64,000 bases of DNA from assembly GCF_042139015.1 (NCBI RefSeq), contig NZ_JBHIKY010000018.1, positions 1 through 64,000 of the forward strand, given 5' to 3'. This DNA is from JBHIKY01 sp042139015. Its GTDB lineage: Bacteria; Bacillota; Bacilli; Bacillales; Marinococcaceae. The notes beneath the pieces are model-generated. The model had not been told where the DNA came from, did not search any database, and worked only from the letters and a program-made list of their open reading frames with translations. Below are positions 8,295-17,344 of the stretch, one piece after another (the first letter of the stretch is position 1; each line of letters opens with the position of its first letter). Made by a program: the position numbers and the translations under genes.

Positions 8295-10727
8295 ATGAGC
8301 ATGTCGACAAGCAATACTCCAATTTCAAAAGCTCCGCGCCCAAAACGAAATATACCATGGAAGCGGATCATTCTCATTATATTTCTTATCTTTATAGCAG
8401 CAGCCGCCACAGCTTCTGTGTGGGGTTTTCTGCAGCTGCAGAAGCCGCTTCCGCAGACGGAAGGGACAATGGAACTCAGCGGTCTGCAGAGCTCTGTCTC
8501 GGTCCACCGCGATGAACGAGGCGTGCCACATATTGAAGCAACGAATGATAATGATCTCTATTTTGCACAGGGTTATATAACGGCCCAGGACCGGTTATTT
8601 CAAATGGACTTAAGCCGTCGTCAGGCTTCCGGGCTGCTCAGTGAAGCAGTCGGGGAAGCAGCACTCAATAATGATAAATACTTTCGGACGTTCGGCCTGC
8701 GCCGTGCCGCTGAAGCCTCGCTGTCCGATTATTCGGAGGAATCGCTGGAAACTCTTGACGCTTATGCTGCCGGGGTGAATGCCTTTATTGACCACGCCAT
8801 TGCAGAGGGTACCCTCCCGGTGGAATTTCGAATTCTCGGATATAAGCCGGAGCAGTGGACTCCGCTTGACTCTCTGACGATAGGAAAATTTATGGCATTT
8901 GATCTGGGCGGTAATTGGGAAGGCCAGGCCTTCAGACAGTGGCTTGTCCAAAATACAACGGCAGCCGAAGCCGGGGATCTGTTTCCCTCTTATCCTGAAA
9001 ATGGGCCGGTTATTTTAGAATCAGTTAAAGAACATGAAGTAAACGTTGAAAAAAGCTTCGCTTCTGCCGTGGTGACTGAGGAAGACAACGGAAGCAACAA
9101 TTGGGTGGTGGCAGGAGAGCATACTAGAAGCGGCGCAGCGCTGCTTGCCAATGACCCGCATCTTGCGATTGATACCCCCTCGATCTGGTATGAAAGCCAG
9201 CTTATCTCCCCGTCAATGAATGTGAGCGGGGTGATTTTTGCAGGTGTTCCAGGGATCATTGTCGGGCATAACGATGACATAGCGTGGGGAGTCACAAACG
9301 TCGGGCCGGATGTGCAGCAGCTGTACATGGAGCGCCGCAATCCCGAGAATCCTTACGAATTTGAGTATGAGGGCGAATGGTATAAGGGCGAAGTTATCCA
9401 GGAGGAGATTCCGGTAGCAGACAGCGATCCGGTGCCTCATGAAATTGTCCTCACAAGAAACGGACCGGTATTTTCTGAATACGCGCTGGAGAAAAAAGAA
9501 AATGAGGCGTTATCGCTGAAATGGACAGCTCATGAACCGACAACGGAGCTCGAGGCGGTTCTTCGTTTTAACAAGGCTTCTACGTGGGAGGAATTCAAAG
9601 AAGCGCTCGAATATTTTCAGGCACCGGCGCAGAATTTTGTATTTGCAGACCGGAACGGAACAATCGCTTATCGGGCAAACGGCTGGATTCCTACCCGCGA
9701 AAGCGGTGAGGACAGCCTTTTACCAGTACCAGGCTGGTCTAGAGAATATGAGTGGGAGGGCTATATTCCCTGGGATGAGCTGCCGACTATCAAGAACCCA
9801 GAGTCCGGTATGATTTCCACTGCAAATAATAAAATCGGCGGGGATGATTATCCGTACCACATATCCCACACGTGGGCCCAGCCCTACCGTCATCAACGAA
9901 TTCTTGAGGTTCTCGAAGAAAAAGAGCAGCTCACTTCAGAAGATATGAAAGCCCTGCAGCTTGATACCCGCAATCTTCATGCAAAGGAAATGCTGCCGCT
10001 GTTAAAGAAAGCAGTCCAGCAAAAACCAGGCGGACTGCGGGAACTTGACCGAAGAGCACTGGAGCTGCTGGACGCCTGGAATTTATTTGATGACAGGTCA
10101 GAGGCCGGCCCACTCGTATTTAATTTATGGATGAAACGACTCGCAGATGTGCTTTTTGAAAAGGATATCCCGATAGAAGTCCGAGATCTATTTGAAGGGG
10201 AAGAAGCTGCTGTCGACGAACTTGTCAGACGCGCATCGGCCGGAGAAGCAGGTCCCTGGATGGAGAAAAACGGCGGCTTTGAACAGGTCGCTCTGGAATC
10301 CTTGCAGCGTACCGTCGACCAGATTGAGGAAGCGCAGGGAAATGACCCGCACGACTGGAGCTGGGGGGCGTTTCATCAGGCAAGCTTTGCTCATCCTCTC
10401 GCTTCTGTGTGGCCGCTGAATTATTTATTTAATAGTGCGCCCGCTCCATCAGACGGAAGCCGGGCCACGGTCCGGGCGGCCGGTTTTGATTCTCTGACAG
10501 GAGATAATTATCACGGCGGCGGCTGGCGCGGGGTAATGGATTTAAATGATCTCACCAAAAGCGAACATGTGGTGGCTCCCGGCCAGTCCGGGCATGTGCA
10601 AAGCGCCTCCTACCACGATCAGCTAGATGACTGGATAGAGGGAAATTACCATGTCACACAGCGCAAGTCGGAAAGGTATGAAGAAAACAGCCGGCTTCTC
10701 CAGCTTCTTCCGACAGACGGCGGATAA
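8295..10727 (+). CDS. Penicillin acylase family protein (Ntn hydrolase)
   Basis: An 810-residue N-terminal-nucleophile amidase precursor. A basic start and one hydrophobic segment (about 23-48) anchor or export it. The alpha-chain region begins with DERGVPHIEA and AQGYITAQDRLFQMD. Autocleavage should occur before Ser267 in NGSNNWVV, which becomes the beta-chain nucleophile. The later HDW, HGGGWR and GQSGH segments are typical. The family includes penicillin G acylases and quorum-signal (acyl-homoserine lactone) acylases; the substrate cannot be read from sequence. A cre-like site precedes it and a terminator follows. The RBS (GGGGGAGG) is about 13 bases from ATG 8295, slightly long. Confidence 0.9.
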   Translation: MSMSTSNTPISKAPRPKRNIPWKRIILIIFLIFIAAAATASVWGFLQLQKPLPQTEGTMELSGLQSSVSVHRDERGVPHIEATNDNDLYFAQGYITAQDRLFQMDLSRRQASGLLSEAVGEAALNNDKYFRTFGLRRAAEASLSDYSEESLETLDAYAAGVNAFIDHAIAEGTLPVEFRILGYKPEQWTPLDSLTIGKFMAFDLGGNWEGQAFRQWLVQNTTAAEAGDLFPSYPENGPVILESVKEHEVNVEKSFASAVVTEEDNGSNNWVVAGEHTRSGAALLANDPHLAIDTPSIWYESQLISPSMNVSGVIFAGVPGIIVGHNDDIAWGVTNVGPDVQQLYMERRNPENPYEFEYEGEWYKGEVIQEEIPVADSDPVPHEIVLTRNGPVFSEYALEKKENEALSLKWTAHEPTTELEAVLRFNKASTWEEFKEALEYFQAPAQNFVFADRNGTIAYRANGWIPTRESGEDSLLPVPGWSREYEWEGYIPWDELPTIKNPESGMISTANNKIGGDDYPYHISHTWAQPYRHQRILEVLEEKEQLTSEDMKALQLDTRNLHAKEMLPLLKKAVQQKPGGLRELDRRALELLDAWNLFDDRSEAGPLVFNLWMKRLADVLFEKDIPIEVRDLFEGEEAAVDELVRRASAGEAGPWMEKNGGFEQVALESLQRTVDQIEEAQGNDPHDWSWGAFHQASFAHPLASVWPLNYLFNSAPAPSDGSRATVRAAGFDSLTGDNYHGGGWRGVMDLNDLTKSEHVVAPGQSGHVQSASYHDQLDDWIEGNYHVTQRKSERYEENSRLLQLLPTDGG

Positions 10728-10768
10728 CCAAAACGCGCAAGAGATGTCCAGTCCCTTGCGCATTTTGG
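10728..10768 (+). terminator. Intrinsic terminator after the penicillin acylase gene
   Basis: CCAAAACGCGCAAG pairs with CTTGCGCATTTTGG immediately after the stop codon. The A- and T-tracts on either side would let it work in both directions. Confidence 0.7.
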
Positions 10769-10954
10769 TGTCCTAATTCAGTTGTGCATGTGTGTATATC
10801 TAGTGTATTGATAAATGAGAAAAAGAACAATACGTGTATCCAATGTTCAAAAATCGTTCATAGTTTTGCCACACATACGAGCAGTAAATTTCCTGTTGGT
10901 TCTTCGTTTTCTACCGGGTTTTGTCCCAGCCGCTGCACTTTCTACACAGCATAT

Positions 10955-11485
10955 TTATTCTGCCAGTAACGCTTTATGCAGGCTCTCCTCGGAGTTTTTC
11001 CACATTTCTTCATTGAATCCTTTCAGAAACGCAGCAAGTATCTTTTTTGACGGGTCATCCATTTTATCAAGGACGTGTCTGCGCTTTAACGATTTATCCA
11101 TGTTATTCACATGCTCAGGCAGGCTCTTGTAACCGCGGCGTTTTTCTTTGTTCACCGTCATTTCGCAGGCAGTGACTCCGGCATAATAAGGCTTTCCCTC
11201 GCTGTTGTGGTCCGTTGTCACCCAGACGAGCCAGTAAAGCTTTGCTCCTTCCGGAACCTCTTCCTTGTTCGGGAGAAATTTCACTCTTTTTTCAACCTCG
11301 GACCGGGCATGGAGTGCGCCCATATCTATAAAAGCATCATTTTCTTCCGGGTCGACAAAAATCGGTGTCATATTATCAAGGCTGAGGGTGCCGGCGCCGT
11401 AACCACCATGTCCATCAGTCGAATCCCCGCTTAAAATATTAAAGCCGGCACTCTTGCGTTTCTTGTTATTATCAAAAAGGTCCAT
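10955..11485 (-). CDS. ywhD: YwhD family protein
   Basis: A 176-residue cytoplasmic protein recognisable as YwhD of Bacillaceae, with the family start FNILSGDSTDGHGGYG and the central KLYWLVWVTTDHN segment. Its function is not established. It is the first of three co-directional genes in reverse order with ywgA and ywfO upstream, close to the B. subtilis order. ATG 11485 follows AAAAGGAG. Convergent with the penicillin acylase gene across a 190-base gap in which I see nothing else. Confidence 0.85.
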   Translation of the reverse strand: MDLFDNNKKRKSAGFNILSGDSTDGHGGYGAGTLSLDNMTPIFVDPEENDAFIDMGALHARSEVEKRVKFLPNKEEVPEGAKLYWLVWVTTDHNSEGKPYYAGVTACEMTVNKEKRRGYKSLPEHVNNMDKSLKRRHVLDKMDDPSKKILAAFLKGFNEEMWKNSEESLHKALLAE

Positions 11486-11530
11486 GACCTATCTACTCCT
11501 TTTTGTAGTTTCTGTTTCTATCATACGTTC

Positions 11531-12037
11531 TTATTGTAAGTTCTTCAAAGAATTGATAAAATCGAGCGCTTCCTGCATATCTTCCTCAGAATAGTTCTGG
11601 CTTTTTTTCAGCGCAAACACTTTTTCTTTCATTTGTGCTTCCGGCAGGTCTTCAAAATACAGCACAGTAGAGACCAGCTCTAAAAACCTGGAGCTGTGGC
11701 CATTAAGATGTTCGATAACTCCCGACGCTCTGTGGTCGAGCCACTCATTCGGAAAAGCGTCCAGAAATTCCTGGCCCTTCTCGGTAACTTCATAACGGTA
11801 CTGATAGTAACCCGCTTTCTTTTCTTTTACTTCGGTCACAAACCCGAATCCGCACAGCTCCTCTACTCGAAGAGTCAGCTCTTCAGAATAAGGACCATAC
11901 ATATGAAACGTGTATTTTTCCTGAAAAGGAAGATTTAATTTCTTTCCGATATATACCATTTTCTGCAGTTTTTTTCGTCCAATAACTTCCCCGGCGCCGT
12001 GCATCAGCACCATAATCTTTGTGTGTTCCGGCAGCAA
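11531..12037 (-). CDS. ywgA: YwgA family protein
   Basis: A 168-residue protein matching YwgA. The N-terminal part (HGAGEVIGRKKLQKMVYIGKK) resembles the helix-rich fold seen in Panacea/YwgA-type proteins, with a winged-helix-like middle ending in YRYEVTEKGQEFLD. Function unknown. It begins with TTG at 12037, 7 bases after a strong AAGGAGG; no better ATG is available upstream. It sits between ywfO and ywhD, probably in one operon. Confidence 0.85.
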   Translation of the reverse strand: MLPEHTKIMVLMHGAGEVIGRKKLQKMVYIGKKLNLPFQEKYTFHMYGPYSEELTLRVEELCGFGFVTEVKEKKAGYYQYRYEVTEKGQEFLDAFPNEWLDHRASGVIEHLNGHSSRFLELVSTVLYFEDLPEAQMKEKVFALKKSQNYSEEDMQEALDFINSLKNLQ

Positions 12038-12084
12038 ACCGAGCCCTCCTTCTGCAACTATCTTTCCTTTATTATGTAGCAGTC

Positions 12085-13413
12085 CTACCCATCCGGGTGC
12101 TCTGTTTCTGTTTTCCCTTCCGGGTGCAGCAATATGTCCTTGATTTGTTGTTTTTCCTCTTCATGGCCGGGAGTCTCAAGCAGCTCCGCCGGGAAATACA
12201 GTTTATGGTCTGTCCGTTTTTTTCCGGAGATTGCCTCCACCACGTCTGACTCTCTTGAGAGCTCGCGCAGCTTTCCTTCCGGCATTAATAAATGGATCGG
12301 CATCCGCTCTTCTTCCTCCCCGGGCCGGTAAAAATCATACGGGAGATCGGAAGAAGAATCAACCACGAGATAATAATCCGGGTCAATCTCTGCTTTGAGG
12401 AATAATTCCTGCAGACGTGTCCACTCCCTCATCACAAAATTATGGTCAAATTCAACATATTTAAACAGGCGCCGGTTCATAAAGCGCTGGCAGAGATCAC
12501 GGAGAATCTCATCCTCTTCCTTCTGCCACATTTGAAAATAATACAAAGTAACAGATTCATCAAGCTCTAAATAGCCTTCCAGTGACAAGTTCCCTTCAAA
12601 GAATCCTGTAAAATGCCCCGGCTTCTGGCGGAAGTCATAGCCCCTGTGATGAAGCACCTTCACGCGGTGCAGAATTTTACTAAGAATGACCTCCGCACTT
12701 CGTGTGACGGGGTGAAAATATACCTGCCAGTACATTTGGTAGCGGCTCATAATATAGTCCTCCACCGCATGCATGCCGGTGTATTTTATGACTGCCTGGT
12801 CCTCCATCGGACGCATCACTCTAAGAATGCGTTCCATATCAAAGTGACCATAGCTTACCCCCGTGTAAAAGGCGTCCCGCTGCAGATAATCCATGCGGTC
12901 TGCGTCAATTTGGCTCGATATCATGCTGACAACGAGCTTGTTTTGGTACGTCTTTTCGATGACATCAGCCACTTTTTGAGGGAAATCATCACCCACTCGC
13001 TTTAATTTCTGGTTCACTTCTGTATCGCCTGCGATAATTTCTCTCGTCCACCATTCATGGTCTGTATGAAACACTTTTTCAAAGGAATGTGAAAATGGAC
13101 CATGGCCTATATCATGCAGAAGTGCCGCACTTAAACAAAGGAGGCGCTCCTCTTCATTCCAGTTTGGTCTTCCTTGAAACACTTCAATGATTCGTCTCAT
13201 GATTTCATATACACCGAGAGAATGATTAAACCGTGTGTGCTCTGCTCCATGAAAGGTTAAAAATGTCGTGCCGAGCTGCCGGATCCGGCGGAGCCGCTGA
13301 AATTCCTTCGTTCCGACAAGCTCCCAGATCAACTCATCCCGAATATGTATGTAACGGTGGACGGGGTCCTTGAATACTTTTTCTTCTTTTAATATTCGAT
13401 TTCCTGATGCCAT
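12085..13413 (-). CDS. ywfO: HD-domain phosphohydrolase YwfO
   Basis: A 442-residue HD superfamily protein. The metal-binding histidines and aspartates appear as EHTRFNHSLGVYEIM followed by LLHDIGHGPFSHSFE (residues roughly 57-125), and a DRMDYLQRDAF motif lies near 200. YwfO-type proteins resemble SAMHD1/dGTPase-like triphosphohydrolases; the dNTP substrate is known for relatives, not shown here. The last 60 residues are charged and variable. Upstream of ywgA and ywhD on the same strand, as in B. subtilis. Confidence 0.85.
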   Translation of the reverse strand: MASGNRILKEEKVFKDPVHRYIHIRDELIWELVGTKEFQRLRRIRQLGTTFLTFHGAEHTRFNHSLGVYEIMRRIIEVFQGRPNWNEEERLLCLSAALLHDIGHGPFSHSFEKVFHTDHEWWTREIIAGDTEVNQKLKRVGDDFPQKVADVIEKTYQNKLVVSMISSQIDADRMDYLQRDAFYTGVSYGHFDMERILRVMRPMEDQAVIKYTGMHAVEDYIMSRYQMYWQVYFHPVTRSAEVILSKILHRVKVLHHRGYDFRQKPGHFTGFFEGNLSLEGYLELDESVTLYYFQMWQKEEDEILRDLCQRFMNRRLFKYVEFDHNFVMREWTRLQELFLKAEIDPDYYLVVDSSSDLPYDFYRPGEEEERMPIHLLMPEGKLRELSRESDVVEAISGKKRTDHKLYFPAELLETPGHEEEKQQIKDILLHPEGKTETEHPDG

Positions 13414-13567
13414 AACGTTCTCCCGCCCTCCTTTAACTATCGTGCTTCCATTATATCAATTTCCTAAAGGTCATGCTGACTTTCCCGGTAAAGAATTGAA
13501 GTAGAAATTTATAAAGTGCCCGCTGCTGGATATTCAAACACGTTCTGATCATAGCTCGTGCTGTGTG

Positions 13568-13628
13568 CGGACATGAGTTCCGTTATTCCTTCATAATTTG
13601 CTCTTTTTGAACCGTTGACGGACATCAG
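13568..13628 (-). repeat. Dispersed 61-bp intergenic repeat, copy 1
   Basis: Read on the minus strand it consists of a CTGATGTCCG-CAAC block, a variable 29-base middle and an AACGGAACTCATGTCCG block. A second copy with the same three-part spacing lies at 54911-54971 on the plus strand. The surrounding 13414-13732 gap holds no gene that I can support. Confidence 0.7.
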
Positions 13629-13677
13629 GTTAACTCAAACGCCGTTTTTCGTATCGTTCTGCGATGGGAAGAGCATC

Positions 13678-13707
13678 AAAAAAGAGGCAGATGCAGCACC
13701 CGCCTCA
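13678..13707 (-). terminator. Intrinsic terminator after the DUF3870 gene
   Basis: On the minus strand GAGGC pairs with GCCTC and is followed by TTTTTTG. It closes the 13.7-17.2 kb transcription unit. Confidence 0.6.
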
Positions 13708-13732
13708 CTCTACTCTCTCGTTATTACAAACA

Positions 13733-14044
13733 TCAGGTGGCTTCAAACTGCCTGTACAGGTCCTTCAATGCGGCAATCAAAGCATTAGTCGCCTTGCCTT
13801 TATAATGCTTCTCGATCAATTGAATCGCTTCCTCGACGCCGTCCTTAATACAGACGCCTTTTAAGAGATTATGAATAAAATCACGTCCATGGTCCGTTGC
13901 AAGGGTGCACGAGGCAACAAGAATGACTCCATGCTCCACGTCCACTTCTGTCGTAATCGTGAGAGAATCGAAAACGCTTTTTGCCGCCATTCCTTGAGGA
14001 AGCCGGGCATGCCCCGCAATAAAAGTAGTGTGATAAATCGCCAT
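13733..14044 (-). CDS. DUF3870 domain protein
   Basis: A 103-residue protein matching DUF3870: FIAGHARLPQGMAAKSVFDSL, then ASCTLATDHGRDF. Its function is unknown. Related genes usually sit beside CoA-transferases, hydantoinase-like or carboxylate-catabolism genes, as it does here, 39 bases after the class III CoA-transferase. ATG 14044 follows AGGAGG at good spacing. It is the last gene of the FAH-SDR-CoA-transferase unit and a terminator follows. Confidence 0.8.
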   Translation of the reverse strand: MAIYHTTFIAGHARLPQGMAAKSVFDSLTITTEVDVEHGVILVASCTLATDHGRDFIHNLLKGVCIKDGVEEAIQLIEKHYKGKATNALIAALKDLYRQFEAT

Positions 14045-14083
14045 ATTGTCGGTCCTCCTGATCTTTCTTCGTTTAACTGAAGC

Positions 14084-15271
14084 TTAAATAATTCCATTCT
14101 TCTTCAGCATCTCAATTTCCTGCTTTGACAATCCCCTTTCCTCTGAGAGAATATCCTCTGTATGCTGCCCAAGCTCAGGAGGGGCGTCTTTAACATCAGG
14201 TTCGAAGCTAGAAAAACGAAGCGGGCTTCTTACAGTTTTCAAACGACCAAGTGTGGGATGATCATATTCCTGCACCATTTCTCTCGCTTTTACCTGCGGA
14301 TGCTCAAATACCTGCTCCACATTGTTGACTGCCCCGCAGGGCACATTATGGTCGACCAGCACCGATTCCCACTCGTACGCCGTTTTGTCCTTGAACCTCT
14401 CTTCAAGAAGAGCTCTCAGCTCCTGACGGTGCTGAATTCTGAGCCCATTTGTCTTATATTCTTCCAATTCCGCCCACTCAGGGCGTTCCATTGCCTGGCA
14501 CAGACTTTGAAACATCCGGTCATTCCCTGCAGCCACCATGATTAGTTTATCCATGCACATAAACGTTTCATACGGGGTGATATTGCCATGCGCATTACCC
14601 ACACGGGTGGAGACATGGTTTTTAATCAGGTAGCTGCTTGCGATGTTGGCAAGGGAGCCGACCTGCACGTCGAGCAGGGACAGATCAATATGCTGTCCGA
14701 CCTGTTGTTTATCCCGAAGCATCAGCGAGGAGAGCACACTGATACCGACGTAATGAGAAGCCATAATATCAACAACGGGAGTCCCTACTCTCGTCGGATT
14801 CCCATCTGGTTCCCCGGTAACATCCATTAAGCCGCCGACCGCCTGAATAACAGGGTCATACCCTGGGTTCCCCTTCAGCGGTCCGGTCTGGCCGTAGCCC
14901 GTCACCGAGCAGAGAATAATTTGATCGTTCACTTTTTTTAATTCTTCGTAACCGATGCCGAGCCGGTCCATTGTTCCTGTTTTAAAATTTTCAATCACGA
15001 CGTCTGCATCCTTGACGAAATCAAGAAAGAGCTCACGGCCCGCTTGTTTTTTCAGATTGATCGTCATCGATTTTTTATTACGGTTGGCAGATAAATAATA
15101 AGTGCTGCTGTCTTCGATGAACGGCCACCAGTGGCGAATGTCATCTTTTCCTTCCGGAGCTTCCACCCTGATAACATCTGCTCCGAGATCGGCCAGGATC
15201 ATAGACCCGAGCGGGCCGGCGAGGACTCTGGAGAGATCTAATATTTTTACATTTTCTAAAGGCTTAATCAT
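14084..15271 (-). CDS. Class III (CaiB/BaiF, Frc-type) CoA-transferase
   Basis: A 395-residue family III acyl-CoA transferase, moving CoA between carboxylic acids through an aspartyl-CoA thioester. The catalytic aspartate is Asp168 in GTPVVDIMASHY, and the N-terminal LDLSRVLAGPLGSMILADLGADVI is diagnostic. ATG 15271 is used, after AAAGGAAG; the open frame reaches 15331, but the extra 20 residues are not family-like. It lies in a carboxylate catabolism unit with an FAH hydrolase and an SDR, so a pathway acid is the likely substrate; which one is unknown. The 250-base gap to the SDR holds no gene that I can see. Confidence 0.88.
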   Translation of the reverse strand: MIKPLENVKILDLSRVLAGPLGSMILADLGADVIRVEAPEGKDDIRHWWPFIEDSSTYYLSANRNKKSMTINLKKQAGRELFLDFVKDADVVIENFKTGTMDRLGIGYEELKKVNDQIILCSVTGYGQTGPLKGNPGYDPVIQAVGGLMDVTGEPDGNPTRVGTPVVDIMASHYVGISVLSSLMLRDKQQVGQHIDLSLLDVQVGSLANIASSYLIKNHVSTRVGNAHGNITPYETFMCMDKLIMVAAGNDRMFQSLCQAMERPEWAELEEYKTNGLRIQHRQELRALLEERFKDKTAYEWESVLVDHNVPCGAVNNVEQVFEHPQVKAREMVQEYDHPTLGRLKTVRSPLRFSSFEPDVKDAPPELGQHTEDILSEERGLSKQEIEMLKKNGII

Positions 15272-15518
15272 TGGATACGCACTTCCTTTACGTTTTATTG
15301 GAAAAGAGAAGGCGTGTTCTAGAAAGGTCATCTCGTCATCAGAGTCCGTCCGCTTCGTTCCTTTTACCGTACACAGGAGAGAAAAGGGGAAGCAGTCTTC
15401 CTTTCTAGCGGCCGAAGGAAAGCCGGAACTTCAGGCAATTTCCTTCCAGGAGATATTGCTGACATTCAGCATGGCTTCGTAAGCAGAGGAGACGATTTAC
15501 ACTCCCTGCAGTATTTCG

Positions 15519-16310
15519 TTATAGAGCTTTGACCATGCCGCCGTCAACAACAAATGATTGACCTGTAACGTACGTATTCGCACCAGAGCACAAAAATACA
15601 GCCTGCTTTGCGAATTCTTCCGGTTCGCCGTACCGGCCGAGCGGGATGGAGGACTCTGCCTGCTTCTTAATATTTTCTACGCTCGTATTCGCTTTTTCGG
15701 CCTTGATTCCATCGAGCTCGTCGACCCGGTCCGTTGCAATTCTCCCTGGTCCTATTGTATTAATTAAAATATTATCTGATGCCAATTCCTGTGACAGGCT
15801 CTTAGACAGCCCGACGATCCCTGCGCGGAACGTATTCGATAAAATCAAGTTATCAATGCTCTGTTTAATGGACGAGGAGGCGAAGTTAATAATGTGCCCG
15901 CGCTGTTTTTCCTTCATGGAAGGCAGCACGGCACGGATCGCCCGGATAAAGCTCAGCAGATTTAATTGAAATGCCTGTTCCCACTGCTCATCAGTGAACG
16001 ATTCAAACCCTCCTGCCGGCGGTCCGCCTGCATTGTTTACGAGCACATCAATAGGGCCGAATTTTGAGACGGCGGCGTCAACGAGACGTGTGATATCCTC
16101 CGGTTTTGTAATATCACAGGCAGCATAGGCGATATTTTCATTGTTTGTCTGTTTAATAATTTCCTGCTGCGTCCTGGCGAGATCATCTTCATTTCTGCTT
16201 GAAATCATGACGTGGGCGCCTTCCTCCGCAAATTGCAGAGCTGCTGCCCTGCCAAGGCCCTTGCTCGCTGCTAGCACGAGGACAACCTTTCCTTCCAGTT
16301 CTAGATCCAT
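15519..16310 (-). CDS. Short-chain dehydrogenase/reductase with atypical active site
   Basis: A 263-residue Rossmann-fold SDR with the cofactor loop ASKGLG (about 15-20), NNAGG (92-96) and the C-terminal VDGG. The usual Tyr-x3-Lys is missing: in SNTFRAGIVGL the aligned positions are Ser158 and Arg162. The same LxLSNxxRxG pattern marks a recognisable SDR subgroup, so this is not simple decay, but the catalytic mechanism cannot be assumed standard. It lies 21 bases after the FAH-type hydrolase. Homologous SDR-FAH pairs act in diketo sugar-acid pathways (LRA5-LRA6 type); that role is inference. Confidence 0.8.
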   Translation of the reverse strand: MDLELEGKVVLVLAASKGLGRAAALQFAEEGAHVMISSRNEDDLARTQQEIIKQTNNENIAYAACDITKPEDITRLVDAAVSKFGPIDVLVNNAGGPPAGGFESFTDEQWEQAFQLNLLSFIRAIRAVLPSMKEKQRGHIINFASSSIKQSIDNLILSNTFRAGIVGLSKSLSQELASDNILINTIGPGRIATDRVDELDGIKAEKANTSVENIKKQAESSIPLGRYGEPEEFAKQAVFLCSGANTYVTGQSFVVDGGMVKAL

Positions 16311-16331
16311 TAGTGATCACATCTCCTTTGT

Positions 16332-17192
16332 CTATTTTTTTAAGTCTCTTACATTGTTTACTAGCTTTTCAAAGTCGTCAATATGACACTCTACCGTATC
16401 TCCCTCTTTAATTGGCACCGCCCCCGGTGTCCCAGTCGAAATAATGTCCCCCGGCTTTAAGGTCATTACCTTTGAGTGAAAGGATACCAGATTCCACGGC
16501 GTAAAAGTCATATTAGAAACTACGTTTTTACGATGCACTTCCCCATTAATCACTGTCGCTACCTCCAGCCGATTTACATCCTCCACTTCATCAGCTGTCA
16601 CCAAATGCGGCCCGAAGCTGAAAAAGGTGTCAAAGCTTTTCGAACGGGTAAGGTAGCGGGGATTTTTTTGTAATATATCTTCAGCCGTCATGTCTATTAT
16701 GGTTGTAAATCCAGCTATGACATGCGGCGCTTCTTCCTCGGAAACATTCTTGCACTCTTTTCCTATAATAACCCCCAGCTCTGCTTCTGCGGTCGTACGC
16801 TCCGACTGAGGCGGAATTTCGATAGTGTCTCCCGGGCCGATAATGCTTGTATCGGGCTTCATAAAGCTGGCGGGCTCTGTATTGGGCGCCTTTTCACTGA
16901 GGTCCGATGCGTGCTCGACGTAATTTAAGCCGATGCCCCAGATTTTCCCGGGGTGATTGTATAACGGCAAAAATGAATAATCAGTGGTGATGCTCTGTTC
17001 CAGGCAGACTTTCTCATTTTTCGCGTGCCATGCTTTGAGATCTTCAAGTTCGTTATTTGTCAGAATCGAGAATAGGTCTTCTCCCCAGCTCTTGCTTTCT
17101 TTTTGATTGATAGTTTTTACCGGGGTCACTCCGTTTTCGGTAACAATCGCGGCAAGCTGCTCTCCTTGAATTTCCACGGTTGCTAGCTTCAT
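16332..17192 (-). CDS. Fumarylacetoacetate hydrolase (FAH) family protein
   Basis: A 286-residue metal-dependent C-C bond hydrolase or isomerase of the FAH family. The metal ligands are visible as Glu136 and Glu138 in AEAELGVIIG and Asp167 in IDMTAED; the STGTPGAV loop follows. Family members cleave acylpyruvates or 2,4-diketo-3-deoxy sugar acids, or decarboxylate 2-hydroxyhepta-dienoates. ATG 17192 is chosen, 10 bases after AAAGGA. It is the first gene of a second transcription unit, downstream of a region rich in inverted repeats (17215-17344). Confidence 0.87.
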   Translation of the reverse strand: MKLATVEIQGEQLAAIVTENGVTPVKTINQKESKSWGEDLFSILTNNELEDLKAWHAKNEKVCLEQSITTDYSFLPLYNHPGKIWGIGLNYVEHASDLSEKAPNTEPASFMKPDTSIIGPGDTIEIPPQSERTTAEAELGVIIGKECKNVSEEEAPHVIAGFTTIIDMTAEDILQKNPRYLTRSKSFDTFFSFGPHLVTADEVEDVNRLEVATVINGEVHRKNVVSNMTFTPWNLVSFHSKVMTLKPGDIISTGTPGAVPIKEGDTVECHIDDFEKLVNNVRDLKK

Positions 17193-17214
17193 GGTATCCA
17201 CATCCTTTTTTTAT

Positions 17215-17344
17215 AGTTCATAAATGAATTTCATAATTCAGTCTTTGATAGATAAATGCGAATGTTCAATTGATTTTATTCGCTATCATTCGATTTTTAA
17301 AACTTAAAGATAATTATGAAATTGATTCAGTTCATTTATGAGTT
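17215..17344 (-). promoter_or_regulatory. Nested inverted repeats before the FAH operon
   Basis: Arms AGTTCATAAATGAA (17215-17228) and TTCATTTATGAGTT (17331-17344) are inverted repeats matching at 12 of 14 positions and extend inward to TTTCATAATT/AATTATGAAA. Between them lies GCGAAT-N14-ATTCGC (17258-17283). The region separates two co-directional gene blocks and must hold the FAH promoter. Regulator binding, perhaps by the island's GntR protein, is inference. Confidence 0.5.
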
